NCBI RefSeq assembly: GCF_025766255.1
Contig: NW_026516774.1
Coordinates: 62,001-126,000 of the forward strand
Source of the DNA: Zychaea mexicana
Lineage: Eukaryota > Mucoromycota > Mucoromycetes > Mucorales > Lichtheimiaceae
Length of the DNA stretch: 64,000 bases
Direction: 5' to 3'
The notes beneath the pieces were generated by a model. It did not search any database. It was given only the letters and a program-made list of their open reading frames with translations, and was not told the origin of the DNA. The translations under genes and the position numbers were made by a program. Positions 37,190 through 50,292 of this stretch are shown piece after piece. Every line of letters starts with the position of its first letter. The stretch's first letter is position 1.

Positions 37190-38547
37190 TGTATTGATGA
37201 GAGGAAGGAGGAGAAAATGGCGACGTTGGGAATGTTCCTTGTTTTTATGTACAAGCTTGCGCAAGTGTAGAACAGGAGGGGGCTCGGAGAAGTAACAAAG
37301 GAGAAAGAGAGGATGAGTAGTTGAAGAACGGCAATAAGCCGCCGTCAATCAGGGGTTAAGTGTTGCTCACCATCTTTATCCTCGCTCCCCTGAATGCGTA
37401 GTAATGTATAATGCTACATGGTATAATGAATTATGGGCTTAAGAAAAGAATAAGCTCAAAATCGAAATTTGCACAATGAAGAATTGCCACCATATGTCTA
37501 TTCTAGATGTTATCTTTGCCAGGAACAGTAATCCATTGTTACCCTGCCTTCGAATACATATTACATCCCTTCTTTTATCTAACCATCACTAAGCGTTAGT
37601 CAATAAGATCAGATCGCAGTAGTTCTGGTAGTCCATTTGCCGTGTATACATATAGATGATGGCACATAAACACCGAATAAGTAATAAAAGCACACCAAGA
37701 AAAGGTACATATTCTCATGAGTACTATTCATGCTAAGCCGGCACCAGGAGTAAGAAAAATCCAACTGGCGCATATACAGCCTGGATTGCTCTTTGGCAAA
37801 GCTTAGGATATGCTATGTTGAGCATGTGTGTGCAAGCAATGTTCTCTTACAAGTTAGTCTATCCTGACTATGGGAATTGATGTCGCAGTAGCTTTAACAA
37901 CATTCTTTAGGCCTATATATTGAGTGATGATACTGCTGATGATAGCCGAGCGATAACACCCATAATATTCACGCTGCATTTATTGGCAGTTCTAAGCCGC
38001 TGTTTGCCCATTTTGACGTTCCTGGATTGGAATGAAGACACTTTATGTATTATGTACATCTATAATTAGGATGCTGGACTTGTTGGCTGAGCTTCGATTC
38101 AAATACTGTTACATGGTAACAATTGTTTTAACTCCTAATGGCAATTCTTTTTGAGTGCTTTGTGAGGAGATTGAAGCTCGGCAGAATGACGCTATATCGA
38201 TTTTAAGCTATTGTAAGGATTACTACAGCCAAGGACAATGATGGGCGGTCGTCGTTCCTAAGAGAAAGCCTGTAGCTCTTCTGTCTAAAAAGCGTGGCAG
38301 TAGTCGGGAAGAGTAAAAAACTACTTATAATGGCTTATCAGACTGAAAATAATACAAACATGCTTCTATCAAGTCGTATATAAACATCACAAAAGTTGAG
38401 CTTGACAAACTTGTACCTATGGATATTAATTGGTGTAATACCGGTGCATAATCGGAGATATGCATGCAGGATATTTTTCCCGCAACTGTTTCTATTGGCT
38501 CGGTCAATGGGGGAAAAAGGTACGTGTACTCCTTTTTCTAAACTATT
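37190..38547. other. Divergent spacer between S8 copy 3 and PNGase
   Basis: Promoter region for both flanking genes, which are transcribed away from each other. Short ORFs only; a (GGA/GAGGAA)-rich stretch lies at 37200-37215. No recognisable element. Confidence 0.5.
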
Positions 38548-41388
38548 ATGGATGCCACGGAGATCCACAACATTACTACGCGAATTACTACTCTCTGGTT
38601 TGACTGGCTGCGGCAAAGGCAGATTCAAGGACCATCGCCATCATTGGGCAGTGGAGTAGCTGGTGCATCGTCGCCGTTGACAGCAGCATTACTAGCGAGA
38701 AACAAACCTGGTGAACAGCAATTCCTCGGGGAACTGAAAACATATAGCGAACGTGTATTGAAATATGAAGATAAAGATCTTTTGGTAACGTTACTTTTTA
38801 ACAAGAGGACAAATCAATAAAGAAGAAGGTCTCCTTTGCTATGATTTAATGGAGAATTTAAATATGTCAGCGACCCTGTTATTCTTAACTGTATTATTTT
38901 GCTATCTACTAGAACCGTGCTTTGGAGCACATCCCGATTCACGACTTGTATGAACAAGCTGTATCTTGTTTGGAGGAGGAGGAGGATGTTGAAGCATCCT
39001 TGGATGATAAAGTTATCCTTCGACTCATGCATTGGTTTAAGCATGATTTCTTTACTTGGGTCAACAATCCACCTTGTGATTTCTGTGGCGTAAGGATAAC
39101 AATTTGCTCGTTGTTTACATTTTGATACAATTTCCCTTTACGTTTTATTAATGGTATGTACATATATCTAGTCGAGCGAAACTGAATCCAGAGGTACAAC
39201 ACAACCTACAGAAGAGGATAAGCGTTATGGTGCACGGATCGTAGAGCTCTATCAATGTACGGTTTGTTCAAAAATGACAAGGTTTGCTCGATACAAGTGA
39301 GTAGTGCTAGAAAGTAATTTTCTTTGTGGTTTTTTCAGAAAAATGTATCTGTAACCAAGCAATCACGCTTTAACTTGATAGTGATCCGGGAAAACTGCTG
39401 GAAACACGTCGTGGGCGATGTGGCGAGTGGGCCAATGTATGATTTTTTTAAATTGTAGAAAAACCTTCAAAACTTGACTGACGCATCTACAAAAAAAGTG
39501 CTTTACATTATGCTGTCGCGCTGTTGGAGCGGAGGTGCGTTTAGTATTCGATAAGACAGGTCAGAGGAAATACGAATAGTGTATCTCTGTATTTATGGGA
39601 AACTAAATGATGTCCTTTGTTTAGACCACGTTTGGACAGAAGCTTATTCAGTAGTCAAAGAAAGATGGGTCCACTGTGACTCAGGAGAAGAAGCCTATGA
39701 TCAAGTATGTAGTATAATTAGTAGCATTTTGATTGACGCAATGAAACGATCATAGACTTGACACGAGGTGATATTTCTTTTCTAAATGACACCATCGTTG
39801 TAGCCATTACTGTATAGTGAGGGCTGGGGGAAAAAGCTTAACTACTGCGTAGCTTTTTCGGCAGACGAAGCTGTAGATGTGACTAAAAGATATACCCGAA
39901 ACTGGCAAGAGGTTTTAAAGCGTCGTGTATTGGTCGACGAAGAAAAGTTAAAGCAAGTAAGTTAATCATAACTAACCTTTGAAAAATCGATCCATCTTCT
40001 GGTATACAAACCAATATTCATCAACACTCGAAAAAAAAATAGTTTCTGGATCAGATCACACATGAACGACAAAAGAATCTTCCTGAAGAACGACGTGAGA
40101 TTTTGAAAGAGCGCAGGAAGAGAGAAGAGAAGGAACTGGACGATGCATTTAAGCGTACTGTAGTCAAAGACAGCGAGCGGATGGGTCGACAAACTGGATC
40201 TATCGAGTGGCGTACAGCGCGTGGTGAATCGGGTAACCTGGTAAACAACCTTCTATCGCAACAGCGGGAGGACAGTGGTAAGCACAACGCAGAGATGTTA
40301 TATCTCGTGATTATATTCTTGCTGTTGTTCCATATATATTGGCAAAAAACGCTATTTAACAAAACTGATATTAATCGATATTGGCACATGTACACAGTAC
40401 ATTATTTAAGCACACAGGATATCCAAGCGGTAGCATCTGCTTCAAGAGAAAATGATGGCATGATTCGCTTGACAACAGCTGATCCGGATCAAGTGGGTGC
40501 CGCCTATTGCTCGGAACAGCTCGATCTCTCACAAACAAACGCTGCCGTATTTGAATTTGGGTTCCGCATCACTAACAAACAAGGCGAGGCTGCCTGGGAC
40601 GGTGCTGATGGATTTGCGTTTGTTATTCAATCGGCAGGTCCAACAGCGCTAGGTCAAGGTATGTATAATCTGCCTCCCTTTCTTTAGCTGCTACTAAGAT
40701 CGAAACAACGGTAAAAGTTAACCATGTTGTATATTGTACAACAGGCGGTTGTGAACTCGGGTATGGAGGGCTGAAAAACAGGTACATCCTTTCCAATATT
40801 TTGTCATTACATAATGTAGGAATAAAGTCAAGATCGCTGTTCGATTGACACTTTTTTTTTTTGTGTGCGCCTGCATATGTGTATTTTAGCGTAGCAATCG
40901 AATTCGATACTTATAAAAGGTACGCTATTACAGGGCTGTTCATTCTTGTTTCCTTAAAAAAAAAAGATAGTGCGTTGCTTTTTATTTACCTTTCAACATT
41001 ATGCCATCATGAATTATACAGTGCGGATCGATGCGATGATCCGTCCGGAAACCATATCAGTTTACATACTGCTATCCCACCACAACCGATCTCGGCACAT
41101 CAAAAGTATTCTCTTGGTCACACTTCCAGAATTCCTGCCATGAACAGTGGAAAATGGATCTATGCACGCATCTCGATATTTGTGGATGAAAAGCTGGTGG
41201 ATGTCTCTTTAAAAGAGGATGACGAAGAAGCCGACGATTATGTTTCTGTGCTTGCGGTGAACAATGTAGATCTCGCCATGTATTTAAATGGGAACTCTAA
41301 AGCATGGATCGGATTTACTGCAAGCACGGGCGGATTGTCACAAAACCAGGATATTCGGTGGAAACGTGCTGTTGTCTATCGGAAATAG
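38548..41388 (+). CDS. Peptide:N-glycanase (transglutaminase fold) fused to L-type-lectin-like domain
   Basis: Cytosolic amidase that removes N-glycans from misfolded glycoproteins exported from the ER (ERAD). Exons: 38548-38784, 38913-39089, 39172-39296, 39382-39436, 39499-39560, 39625-39704, 39804-39956, 40055-40277, 40398-40658, 40745-40781, 40890-40919, 41022-41388; about 601 residues. Zinc cysteines are CDFC (134-137) and CTVC (167-170). The catalytic triad is Cys193 (RCGEWAN), His220 (DHVWTEAY) and Asp237 (WVHCDSGE), nearly the yeast Png1 numbering. Then come [12 protein letters not shown], a charged helix and [15 protein letters not shown]. From about residue 385 a legume/L-type-lectin-like domain follows ([39 protein letters not shown]). 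The frame is broken once in exon 5: the T run 39540-39543 has one T too many for [10 protein letters not shown] to join DHVW. As all else is intact, a sequence error is likely. Confidence 0.9.
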
Positions 41389-42248
41389 CAGCAGCAGCAG
41401 TAGCTTTGTAGTGTTATGTCACTCATTAGTTCGCTGTAATAGTAGACGCTTTTTTTATGTATACCCTCTCTATGTGGTAAAAAGAGGAATGTCTGGTACG
41501 ACATTTTGACGTTCTGAAACGTGTATATGCCAAACCAATAGTATGCATTTTGTGCAACTCGAAATTCTTCACTACACGACAATGCTCACGTCGGGAGGCG
41601 TATACGGCCCTTTGATCTCGTTTTTTTGTTCTATAAAGAAAAACGAAAATGAAGCGATTGACGCCTACACCGACCCCTTCTGTCAGTAATTTAAGCTTTC
41701 GAAGCAATACAAGCCGGAACAGCAATTACGAAGAAAATCGATTCGCTGCGTCGAAAGAAGAATGTCATGCACGGGCAGAACGCACAGTAGACGAATGGTC
41801 TGAATGTCTCAAGGTACTTTTAATTCAATCGTTTTTTCAAAAAACAGGCATTCCAGTCAAAGACAGAAACACGCTCAAAAAAATAACACATACACTGTCT
41901 TAGATGATGCTCAGATATAGCGATCCTTCGGACGAGTTCAATAAGACCATAAAGCGATTCGTTCAGACGGATTCACACGCCAAAAATACCCGACAGGCAC
42001 TTGAGAAAACAAGCAAGGCGCTAGATCAGCTGCTGGAAAAGTAAGATCGTGTCTGTTCCGTAGCAACGAGCATCTAACAACGATGATCTCTCATGTTTAT
42101 ATATCCCACAACCCGTGATGTTAGGAAGCAGGATATCTTGGCTACAACCAAGATCTTTGAGGAAATCCAAGACCTGTTAGAGCTTAAACAGGTTGTGAGA
42201 GAGAATTGGGCAAAGCAGCAACAACAACAACAACAACAATCACAGTAG
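41389..42248 (+). CDS. Small Ser/Thr- and coiled-coil-rich protein, unknown family
   Basis: Coding exons: 41649-41813, 41904-42040, 42125-42248 (the start of this entry includes the 260 bp spacer after PNGase, which holds nothing else). 141 residues beginning MKRLTPTPTPSVSNLSFRSN. Residues 30-130 are mostly helical with regular hydrophobic spacing: ERTVDEWSECLKMMLRYSD, ALEKTSKALDQLLEKKQDI, IFEEIQDLLELKQVVREN. It ends in a run of about eight Gln. Splice sites are canonical and phases agree. The size and helical pattern resemble subunits of small coiled-coil complexes (kinetochore, BLOC/BORC-like), but I cannot name the family and give no function. Confidence 0.7.
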
Positions 42249-42791
42249 TGAGGGTGTAGATGTATGAAATATTGCGCATATATTGCGTCTACAAATGGAA
42301 AAGGATCATGCATCGGCAGTATATGATTAGGGCAGCCCATGTTTGTATGTAAACAAAAGTACGGGTCATCCTAAATAAAGGAACAACTGGACAACACAGT
42401 CATCATGAGACACCTATGATAAAAAAAATCGACTGTTGCTGATTCAATTATATTCTAAGCAGCCTCTGTCAAACCAAATGTAATCGATGTGAACTGATTA
42501 GTGAGGATCGTTGCTGTTATTGTGGCGTGTATACAAGTATGTTTGTTACTCCTCATAATCTGGAACTCTATCTTGAGCCGTATACAAGGCGGGAGGTTGT
42601 GTGGGTTTGTAGACAAGGTGGTAGTCGTGGAGGGAGGATATCCTTTTCGTTGTTTAATTGACACGTGCGTCATTAAAGAAGAAAGAAAGAAAGAAATGTG
42701 ATTTGCACAAACGTTTCGCTTACTGGGGGAGAAAGATAATGATAGGAAAGAAGAAGATGAATATACAAGTTGGGTTATGGTGTTAAAAAAT
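42249..42791. other. Convergent intergenic region
   Basis: Joins the 3' ends of the small coiled-coil gene and of Exo1. AATAAA at about 42374. Nothing else is seen. Confidence 0.5.
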
Positions 42792-44952
42792 TTACACAAA
42801 GGCGATTGCTGTTAATGATGCTGTTGGTGAGGGTGATGATGATGGTAATTTGGAAGCAGTGTTACTTATATTCGATAATGCAGACTTTAGTGGAGTTCGT
42901 CGTTTGTTGGTCCTTGCATCGGGTATCTGACAATCATTCTTACGTTTCGTGCCGATCGTTTTCAAGGGCATTGAGATTGTCTTTGCATTTTCGTCGTTGT
43001 ATTTGATATTATGCGTATTATTATTGTTGTTGTTAAAGGATGACAGTGCGTTTCGATCCCGTTGGCGTTGGAACGCAGATGCAAGATCACCATGTGTCTG
43101 GATTTTAGTTGCAGATGACGACTGCTTTTGGCGATGATTAAAAACTTTGAATAGCTCCTTGGCTGTGATGGTTCGTTGTTGTTGTTGTGGTAGTGGTGTC
43201 GGTGGTTTTGAAGGTGAAAGTGGAGAGAGTCGTTTTGGTGTCCGCAAGGGTCGTAAAGCATTGTCGTTGGATGCACGTAAGCCGCCGCTACTGGTGGGTT
43301 GTGATGCCTCTGGCTTGTGCTGAGACGCGGTGGATGACTGTTTGTTGTCGAAATGTGCCCATGGCTGATCGGTAATTTGAAAGGGAAAAGAGCAAGTCAA
43401 TTTGATGTGAAAATTAAACTTTAAATAAGAGGGGGGGGGGTTGTTAGGGAAACGTACCGGTATATTCTCTTTGTTACTGAGACTGTGGTCATGAATTTGC
43501 TGTGGGTTGGCGCCAGATGATGCAGTGGTGTTGTTGCCCAGATAATCCAGCTTGTCCGGTTGGACATCGGCGGGAGGGGTATGTAGTGTGATGCGTCGCT
43601 TTACATTGTCGTCGTACACGTACTGGTAGAGGAACGCGTTGTTGGCTCGCTTAAAGAGATGCTCATAGTCAGGAACCTGTTTCATTTTCCCCTGGAAGCG
43701 AAGATGGCGCAACACCTAAGCAAGGCGAGTGAGTACATGGCCGTACATGTGCCTTATTTTTAAACTAGATTGCCAGTCTTACCGCATCGGTGGTTCTATA
43801 CTTTTTCAGTAGCTTGTGGGCGCTCTTCAGACCAATGCCAGGCAGCGAGGCGAGGTAATCGCATCCTGAAAGAATGCACATGTGTCGGATTCTGGTCTGG
43901 TCCCACCCTTGGAGGTCAATCTCCTTTGCTGCCGACAGGTTTCCTTGCTGGATGCGGATGCCCTCGCCGTACTGGTTCATCTTGAAGAGCACCGTGTGAC
44001 AGCCAAAGACAAGCAGGTCCGAGTCTTCGGTGATCACCGCGTCGACTTTGTTGGTGTTGATGAGGTGCGTGAGCTGAGCATCGGCTTCGTAGGGCGCAAC
44101 GATGTGCTTGATCTTTTTGGCATTCAACGCCTAAGTTAGAGGTAGGTGGGATAAAGGAACGGTTGGGATTCACTCTTTTTTTTTTTCTTCTGGGAGGTTT
44201 AAGGGGTGGAGAGAGAAGAGTGGGGGGTTGTGGGCTTGTTGAAATTATATACACAAAGCTGTTGTATTACCTTGACAACTTGCTGAATCATGTGTGGTGT
44301 TACATGGATGGAGTGCTGGAAACATTCCGTTGCTTCTCGCTGCTTGCCTTGCTTCAGTAGTTCTTTGCCCTTGGCCAGTGCTTCTGTTCGACGTCTGTGG
44401 GTTGATATCGATACGAAACAGAGAGAGAGAAAGCAAGAGTATGTAAAAAAGTAATAAAGTATGACCAAAGTAGGTTAAATATATGCGCGCTCTACTGCAA
44501 ACCCCGTTTCTTCTGGTTCTTTTGATGTTACCGGCGTCTCTCCTCAACCGTCGCGCCTTTGATCGGCAGTGCTTGGCCGTCAAACACAATGTATGGGACC
44601 ACCTTGTAGAACTCCAGCAGACTCACTAGCCGCATAAAGTAGTCGATGTATCTAGTGGCGTGCACACACATGCAATCAGTAACCCTATCTATTGAGTGGC
44701 GTAGGAGCAGAAGGAGGAAGAGGAAGGGAAAGGCGGTGACGGTTGTTGGAAGCTGTGTGTGGCTCAAAAGAAAAACACAACGGATGCTTACTTTGTCGTT
44801 GCTTCTTCTAACGCAAGTTCCATTGAGCAGGAGAACGCACCCTTGTGTAGCCACACGTTGCCATCGACAGCCACTACCTTGCCGGCGTATTCTTTAATGT
44901 GCATTGGCTCATGCACAGATTTGACAGTTTGTATGAACCCCGAAATACCCAT
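42792..44952 (-). CDS. Exonuclease 1 (XPG/FEN1 superfamily 5'-3' exonuclease and flap nuclease)
   Basis: Nuclear nuclease of mismatch repair and double-strand-break end resection. Exons (minus): 44952-44792, 44651-44532, 44394-44271, 44130-43783, 43715-43458, 43364-42792; 527 residues. The N-terminal XPG region begins MGISGFIQTVKSVHE and has VDGNVWLHKGAF, PYIVFDGQALPIKGATVEER. The internal XPG region shows APYEADAQLTHL and VITEDSDLLVFGC. The helix-hairpin-helix part shows LSGCDYLASLPGIGLKSAHK. The acidic metal-binding residues of the family are all present. After the Exo1-typical KQVPDYEHLFKRAN, the C-terminal 280 residues are low-complexity (Ser/Pro, Asn runs) with RTPLRTPKR-like basic motifs, where other Exo1 proteins bind mismatch-repair partners; I see no clear MutL-binding motif. 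Somewhat shorter than yeast Exo1 (702). Confidence 0.94.
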
Positions 44953-47900
44953 TGTTCAATTGTGTTGAAGAGGAAACAGTTCAGGTTGTGGAGTAGCGTG
45001 GAGGTGGGGATGGGGAAGGAGTTGTTAATAAACGTGGACAAGAGGGAAGAGGGGCGCGTATATTGAAAATAAAAAGGAAAGAGGAAGAGGAAAGGTAATA
45101 CGAGAGAGAGAGAGAGAGTGTGTGTGTGTGTGTGTTGTTGGGCAACGCGAAAAAACAAAAAAAACTCTCAGCTACAATTGCTCAAACCGGAGTCACGCAC
45201 GCACAATTTTTCATTGACAGATTCAGTTCTCGTCTGCCCATTCCCCACCCACCCATGTATGTTCTATTACAAAGTGCGCAATCGATGCTAGGCCAGGACG
45301 CTTCATCCTGTGCAGCTGCTGTATAGTGGCATGGATGGGCATCTTACAATACACGGAAGCTCGTATCGCCCCCAAGTCCTGGAATAAATACAAGCCGTCG
45401 TCGTGCGTGTGTTCCCTTGCTCATTCGGTCTACCTCATTCTTACTGGTGCTGCTTTCAACTGCTGCTTGTTGATTTTAAGCACATCTTTGGTTACACATG
45501 TCGCCGCACACACACCAGGCAGAACAAAGAGGGTGTCCTATACTGTATAATCACTATAGACGGCTACGACTGTTCATTCTCTCCAGTGTGTCATCGTCAC
45601 CATCACTCAAAGCAATAAATGTATTCCTCAGAACAACATCTGCACAGCTTTAGGAAAATAAGGTTATTGTTTATGATCCAAGGTCACGCTGCGGACCGAG
45701 ATGCCGATCCTTTTCATTACGCACTACATCAACGACTTTTATATTCTTATCCCATATTTCTGATTGCATCTTCCTCCAAACAAATATCCTGTACCATAAT
45801 ACTAAATGAAACAGAAGATGAGGTGCAAACATAATTCAATGACATATTCTTAAAAGAAAAGAGCGGGATGAGTTGTAGCATCCACATTAACATGCCCAAA
45901 GCGGCGCCCTGAGCGAGAAATGTCCTTTAATGATACTCGTATATACTATTCAAGTTTATGCAAAGCTGCAGCACACCCTTTCTAATTTGAATAGTAAAGC
46001 TATTTACTGTAGTATTAAACAGTCAACAGGGTTCTTGCTCAATGTTTGTTGATGGATCAAAGGCAGGAACTCTTCTTGTTGCTGCTGCTCCAGAGCGATA
46101 ACGATAGTGATAAAATGCTTGCTTTTTTTAGAATACTAGCTGGCGCCAATCAGAAAGGGCGCTTCCAATAGACATTGTCAAGCACGCGATATGCAATCGT
46201 AGACGTTTACATCATACGTTAGCAACGATAATCATTCCGTATGTCCACAAGAAACTGACCCACACATCTATTCTTTGTTTACTTTCTGTCTGAGAAATAA
46301 GCTAGACTACGATTCATTCCTGTGGCACATATGAACATAAAAGCTATTTGTTTAACTATCATACAACGAGCCAAAACAAGCCTCCTCCTTCTTCCCGTAT
46401 ACAACAACAGGGCTAGTTGAGAGCGATGGAACATTCTTTCTCATATTCTTCAACCGAGCATGAATAAAAATCGGTTATTATGGAAGTGCACTCTCAATCA
46501 TCAGGGAAGCGGAGGCACGATACATCTCAAGAGCATTGTAAGAATCCTTCTTCATTGACGTACAGTACATACAAACTAGCAACTTCAAAAGTTTAATTGG
46601 GCATCAATCTACCTTTGGTATGCAGTATATGAACCTACATAATTACATTATATAGAGAATGATGAATTTATTTATCTCAAGGTCTATTCATACACTCTTT
46701 TTTAAAATAGTAGTAGCAATTCTAGGAAGGACCTCACTGCCACCAGCTGCCTCAGTTTGATTTGAAATCTTGTATAGATTATGTTTGGAAAAGGCTCTAT
46801 AGCAAATATAAGCAGATCTTCATGCGTGCATAGTGCGATATAAAGAGTATTATGCTATTGCACTTTCTTCGAGGAGTACACCTTCTCCTCACAAAAAAAC
46901 CCTAGAAATATTAACATCAGTAATATCCACAGATACAGTAGAAACTAGGTGCTTCGATCATAGTGCTAGTGGATACAGGACTATTTATGAGCTTTTTCAA
47001 CCTTCTCTTCGCAAAGAACACAAGCCCGGGATCGTCTCATTATTATTTTTTTGGTTATGCATTAGTACGTGGCATACTATTCGCACGATGTTTGATCAAT
47101 TCCACAAACACACTATTTTTCAATGCTTATCGGAAATTGCTCTTCTGTGTACGTAATTGCACACTATGTGGTATGTAGCAACCACATCATCGGTAAGTAA
47201 AAACAGTTTTCTCAAGTCTAGATAGCATTACCGATGCGGCGTGTTCAATGACAGACTTGATCGTATCAGGCCAAAAACCACTGATCAAAAAAGGAAGGTT
47301 AAAACTGAAGACTGCTGAAATTGGGATTACGGCAGAATATGAATCTCCTAATGCATTTCTTTCTTTTCCCAACACTATCCCGAATGATCTAACTTTAGGG
47401 CTTAGCTACTCATACTCTAGATTCATCGAGTGTGCATGTATGAAAATTTGGACTTGGGTGGTAAAAAAGTGCCTTCTATTTTTTGTTACCGAACGCACAT
47501 TCACCTTCTTAAATAAGCCACTTCCAGGGATCATCAAACAAGTGAAAAAACTCCCGGCTTTTGATATTTGCCCACTAGATTGGCTGTCATAGTTGGTGTT
47601 GCGTGGCATCAGGATAATGGCCTGATGGTTTTTTTTCTTCTTTGAATAAGTTCTACCTGTAGTCCTTGAAGGAAAAGGTAAAAATTTCCGAATAGGAAGT
47701 GTTATAGATGGATAAGCTGATGAGATGCGGGGTGTCATGTACAACAGGTGGAGAAAAGAAATTGGTATGCAAACGATGGAAAAGTGGATGCGTCATCACT
47801 CGGTGCTATTCTTGCTTTATAAAGTACAAACCATCATCGTCCAGTATCGCTTGGTTAAGTGGGGGGGGGGGACACAAATCAAAAGAAACCAAGTTTATTG

Positions 47901-49473
47901 ACGACCCAAAACAGTTGGTTACATTTTTCGTCCAAGTGAAAAAAAACCATAAAATTGGGCGGACATTTTGGGCAAACTTTCCAGAATTGTCCAGCAGGCT
48001 GTTCTTTGTACGCTTCACCCACCGCAAATTCATCTCTTTTATGATGTCTTTTTTCTTTCTCTGCGTTTGATCGAAACAACAAGCTGAAACGCGCGCACTT
48101 GAAGGATGATGAATTAAAACAAAAGAGTTAGAGTGCCATTTGAGGCGGGAAGAGTCGTAAGCACTAAAACAGACATCGGCCAAGAATAGATGAGGGGCAC
48201 CATTTACCACTATGTTGGATTACATACGCCAATAGAGACGATTATAAGCTGCAGGCGCGTGCTTCCTGTATAGATTTGTATATACTAGGCAGCGATCAAG
48301 GCGGTGCTGCTTTTTACATGAGGGCTTCCCCGGATTGTAAGTAAATATGTGCTACGGAGATAGTATAAAGTCTTTCTGTTCAACTGTTCAACTGTCTTTT
48401 GCAGAAAATTGCTACATGGTCCTCGATCGAGATGAGTCAAAGAGTGCTAAATAAGTATACAGTATGATTCGTATGCAAGGCAAAAAGAAGCCCACCCCCT
48501 CTTTCTGTTTGCCCTCCCGAAAAAAACACATATTGAGTAATGATACGAATGTGCACATGTGCTGTGGGTCATTTGCTTGTATTGCTAACGTCAAGACTTG
48601 AATTTTTATCTCCCAAATTCTGCAACAATGTTGGGGGGGGGTGGGAGGTGGGATGGGGTGGACAAGTTTATATTGAGTGTTACAGTATAATTATGGGTCG
48701 GGTTGCTGTGAAGTATAAGGACCACGCGGCATCCGCTGTTTGGATAGAGCTTATTTTCTTTAGGGTTATTAATAAACAACGCATTAGTAGTGTCTAGTGC
48801 ATATCTGGACACAGCCATTGAATAATAATAATAAGCTCCTTCCTCTCTCCCCCCGCCCCCAACCACCACCACCACCACCACCACTACCAACCACATGGCC
48901 CACATAAAATGCAAAATATTTGTCAACACGATCCTGGGAATATAGCATTTCTGTAAAGGCCGGGACAAAACGAAGGGGGCAGGGAGGGGGAGTGCAAGAA
49001 GTGGGTGCCTTCTGTATAGATTCTTCCATTTGTAATTTTTTTTTTCTGTATGTCCTCCCATTCAATACTTGTCCACACACAGACCCCCCACCCACCCACT
49101 AACCGCGGACATGACATATCAATAGGGTAATTCCCATGGCCTGGCTTCTTTACGTTTGCGCCACATTGGGGTTTTTACGGGTTGTACTACCAGCATTAAC
49201 TAGCAGTACGTACCTTTTTTTTTCTAAAATTCCATGAGAAAAAAGTTCGTGGCAACAGTGATTTGCTCGGGCTGTTGTTAGTGGTGGTGGCGGTGAGCTA
49301 ATAATAGACGTAGTAGCAGTAATATTAGAAGTAAAGTAATGCAAAAAAAAGGAGAGGGAAGAGAGTGAGAGGGCATACATATTTTGGTCTTTTTACAAGG
49401 AAACACAACCATGATGGGCTAATTGAAGAAGAAGAAGAAGAAGGCATACAGTAAGAAGAAGAAAGAAAAGGTA
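44953..49473. other. 4.5 kb gene-poor region
   Basis: The first part is the Exo1 promoter with a (GA)n-(GT)n repeat at 45102-45135. The rest holds only short ORFs. The longest, 47248-47592 (+, 114 codons), overlaps a fluent minus-strand frame at 47375-47187 (includes PDTIKSVIEHAASVMLSRLE); neither shows gene structure. G- and C-runs occur at 47862-47871, 48628-48650 and 48850-48885 (CCA repeats). I see no transposon end or RNA gene. Confidence 0.5.
45102..45135. repeat. (GA)n-(GT)n compound microsatellite
   Basis: About eight GA units followed directly by about eight GT units, roughly 150 bp upstream of the Exo1 start codon. Confidence 0.9.
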
Positions 49474-50257
49474 TTAAAGGAATTGAAGTTGTTCAGCAAT
49501 CTCTTGTTTAGTGAATCCAGCCTCCATAAGATTCTTGACCAGCTCGGCTTTGGCGCGGATCCTTCGTGTTCGTTCTTGTTCAATCAACAGCTGCTCCCGT
49601 TCCAGTCGTTTTTCGCGCAGAAACTCAAGCATGTCCTGTGATCGCTTCATCTGCTCAGTCTCCTTTTCTGGCGTGACCTTTATTAAGGATTCGGCAAGCA
49701 CAGTGTTATTGCGTTTATCCGGCATGGCATCATTGTTGTTAGTGTTGGTTGTTATGGGTGAGAGTGGCTCTACGAGCGGCGGCGGTGGCGGCGCTGGTGA
49801 GGATGACCTTCGTGTTGCCGCAGAAATGACAGGTGTTGCATAGCGTGGCTGTTTGCTGCTGATACGGTGCAGCAGATGGCTATCGCTCATGCGTCGTCGT
49901 CTTTTACCCGGAGCAGTGTTGATAGTGTCATCATTGCTATTACTGGCAAGAGTGGCAGAAAAAGGCATAGTAATGGCTAAATCACTTTTGCGTACCACAA
50001 ATGACGATGATGACGATGATGGTGATGATGCTGACTCTTCTTCACTGCCGGCACGATGGAAATAACTGCTCGTATTGCTGATACTCGTTCCTGTGGATGA
50101 AGCTGATGTTGGTGGCGGAGGTAATTGGAGAGATGATGGTGGTCCTGCTACTGCTTTTTGGGTATCGATTTGTTCAAGATGCTGATGCTGATGATGTCGG
50201 TGATGTGGATAATGAAGTGAATGGTGCTGTGATTGTTCTTGTTCTTGCGGGTGCTGC

Positions 50258-50292
<35 letters not shown>

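Noticed and set aside
37190..37348. N-terminal extension of S8 copy 3
   Set aside because: The frame is open but starts with non-signal residues; the ATG at 37189 precedes a classical signal peptide as in the other copies.
48606..49061. 151-codon minus-strand ORF with Val and Gly runs
   Set aside because: Its length comes from CCA/GGT repeats; composition is low-complexity and there is no start context or homology I can see.
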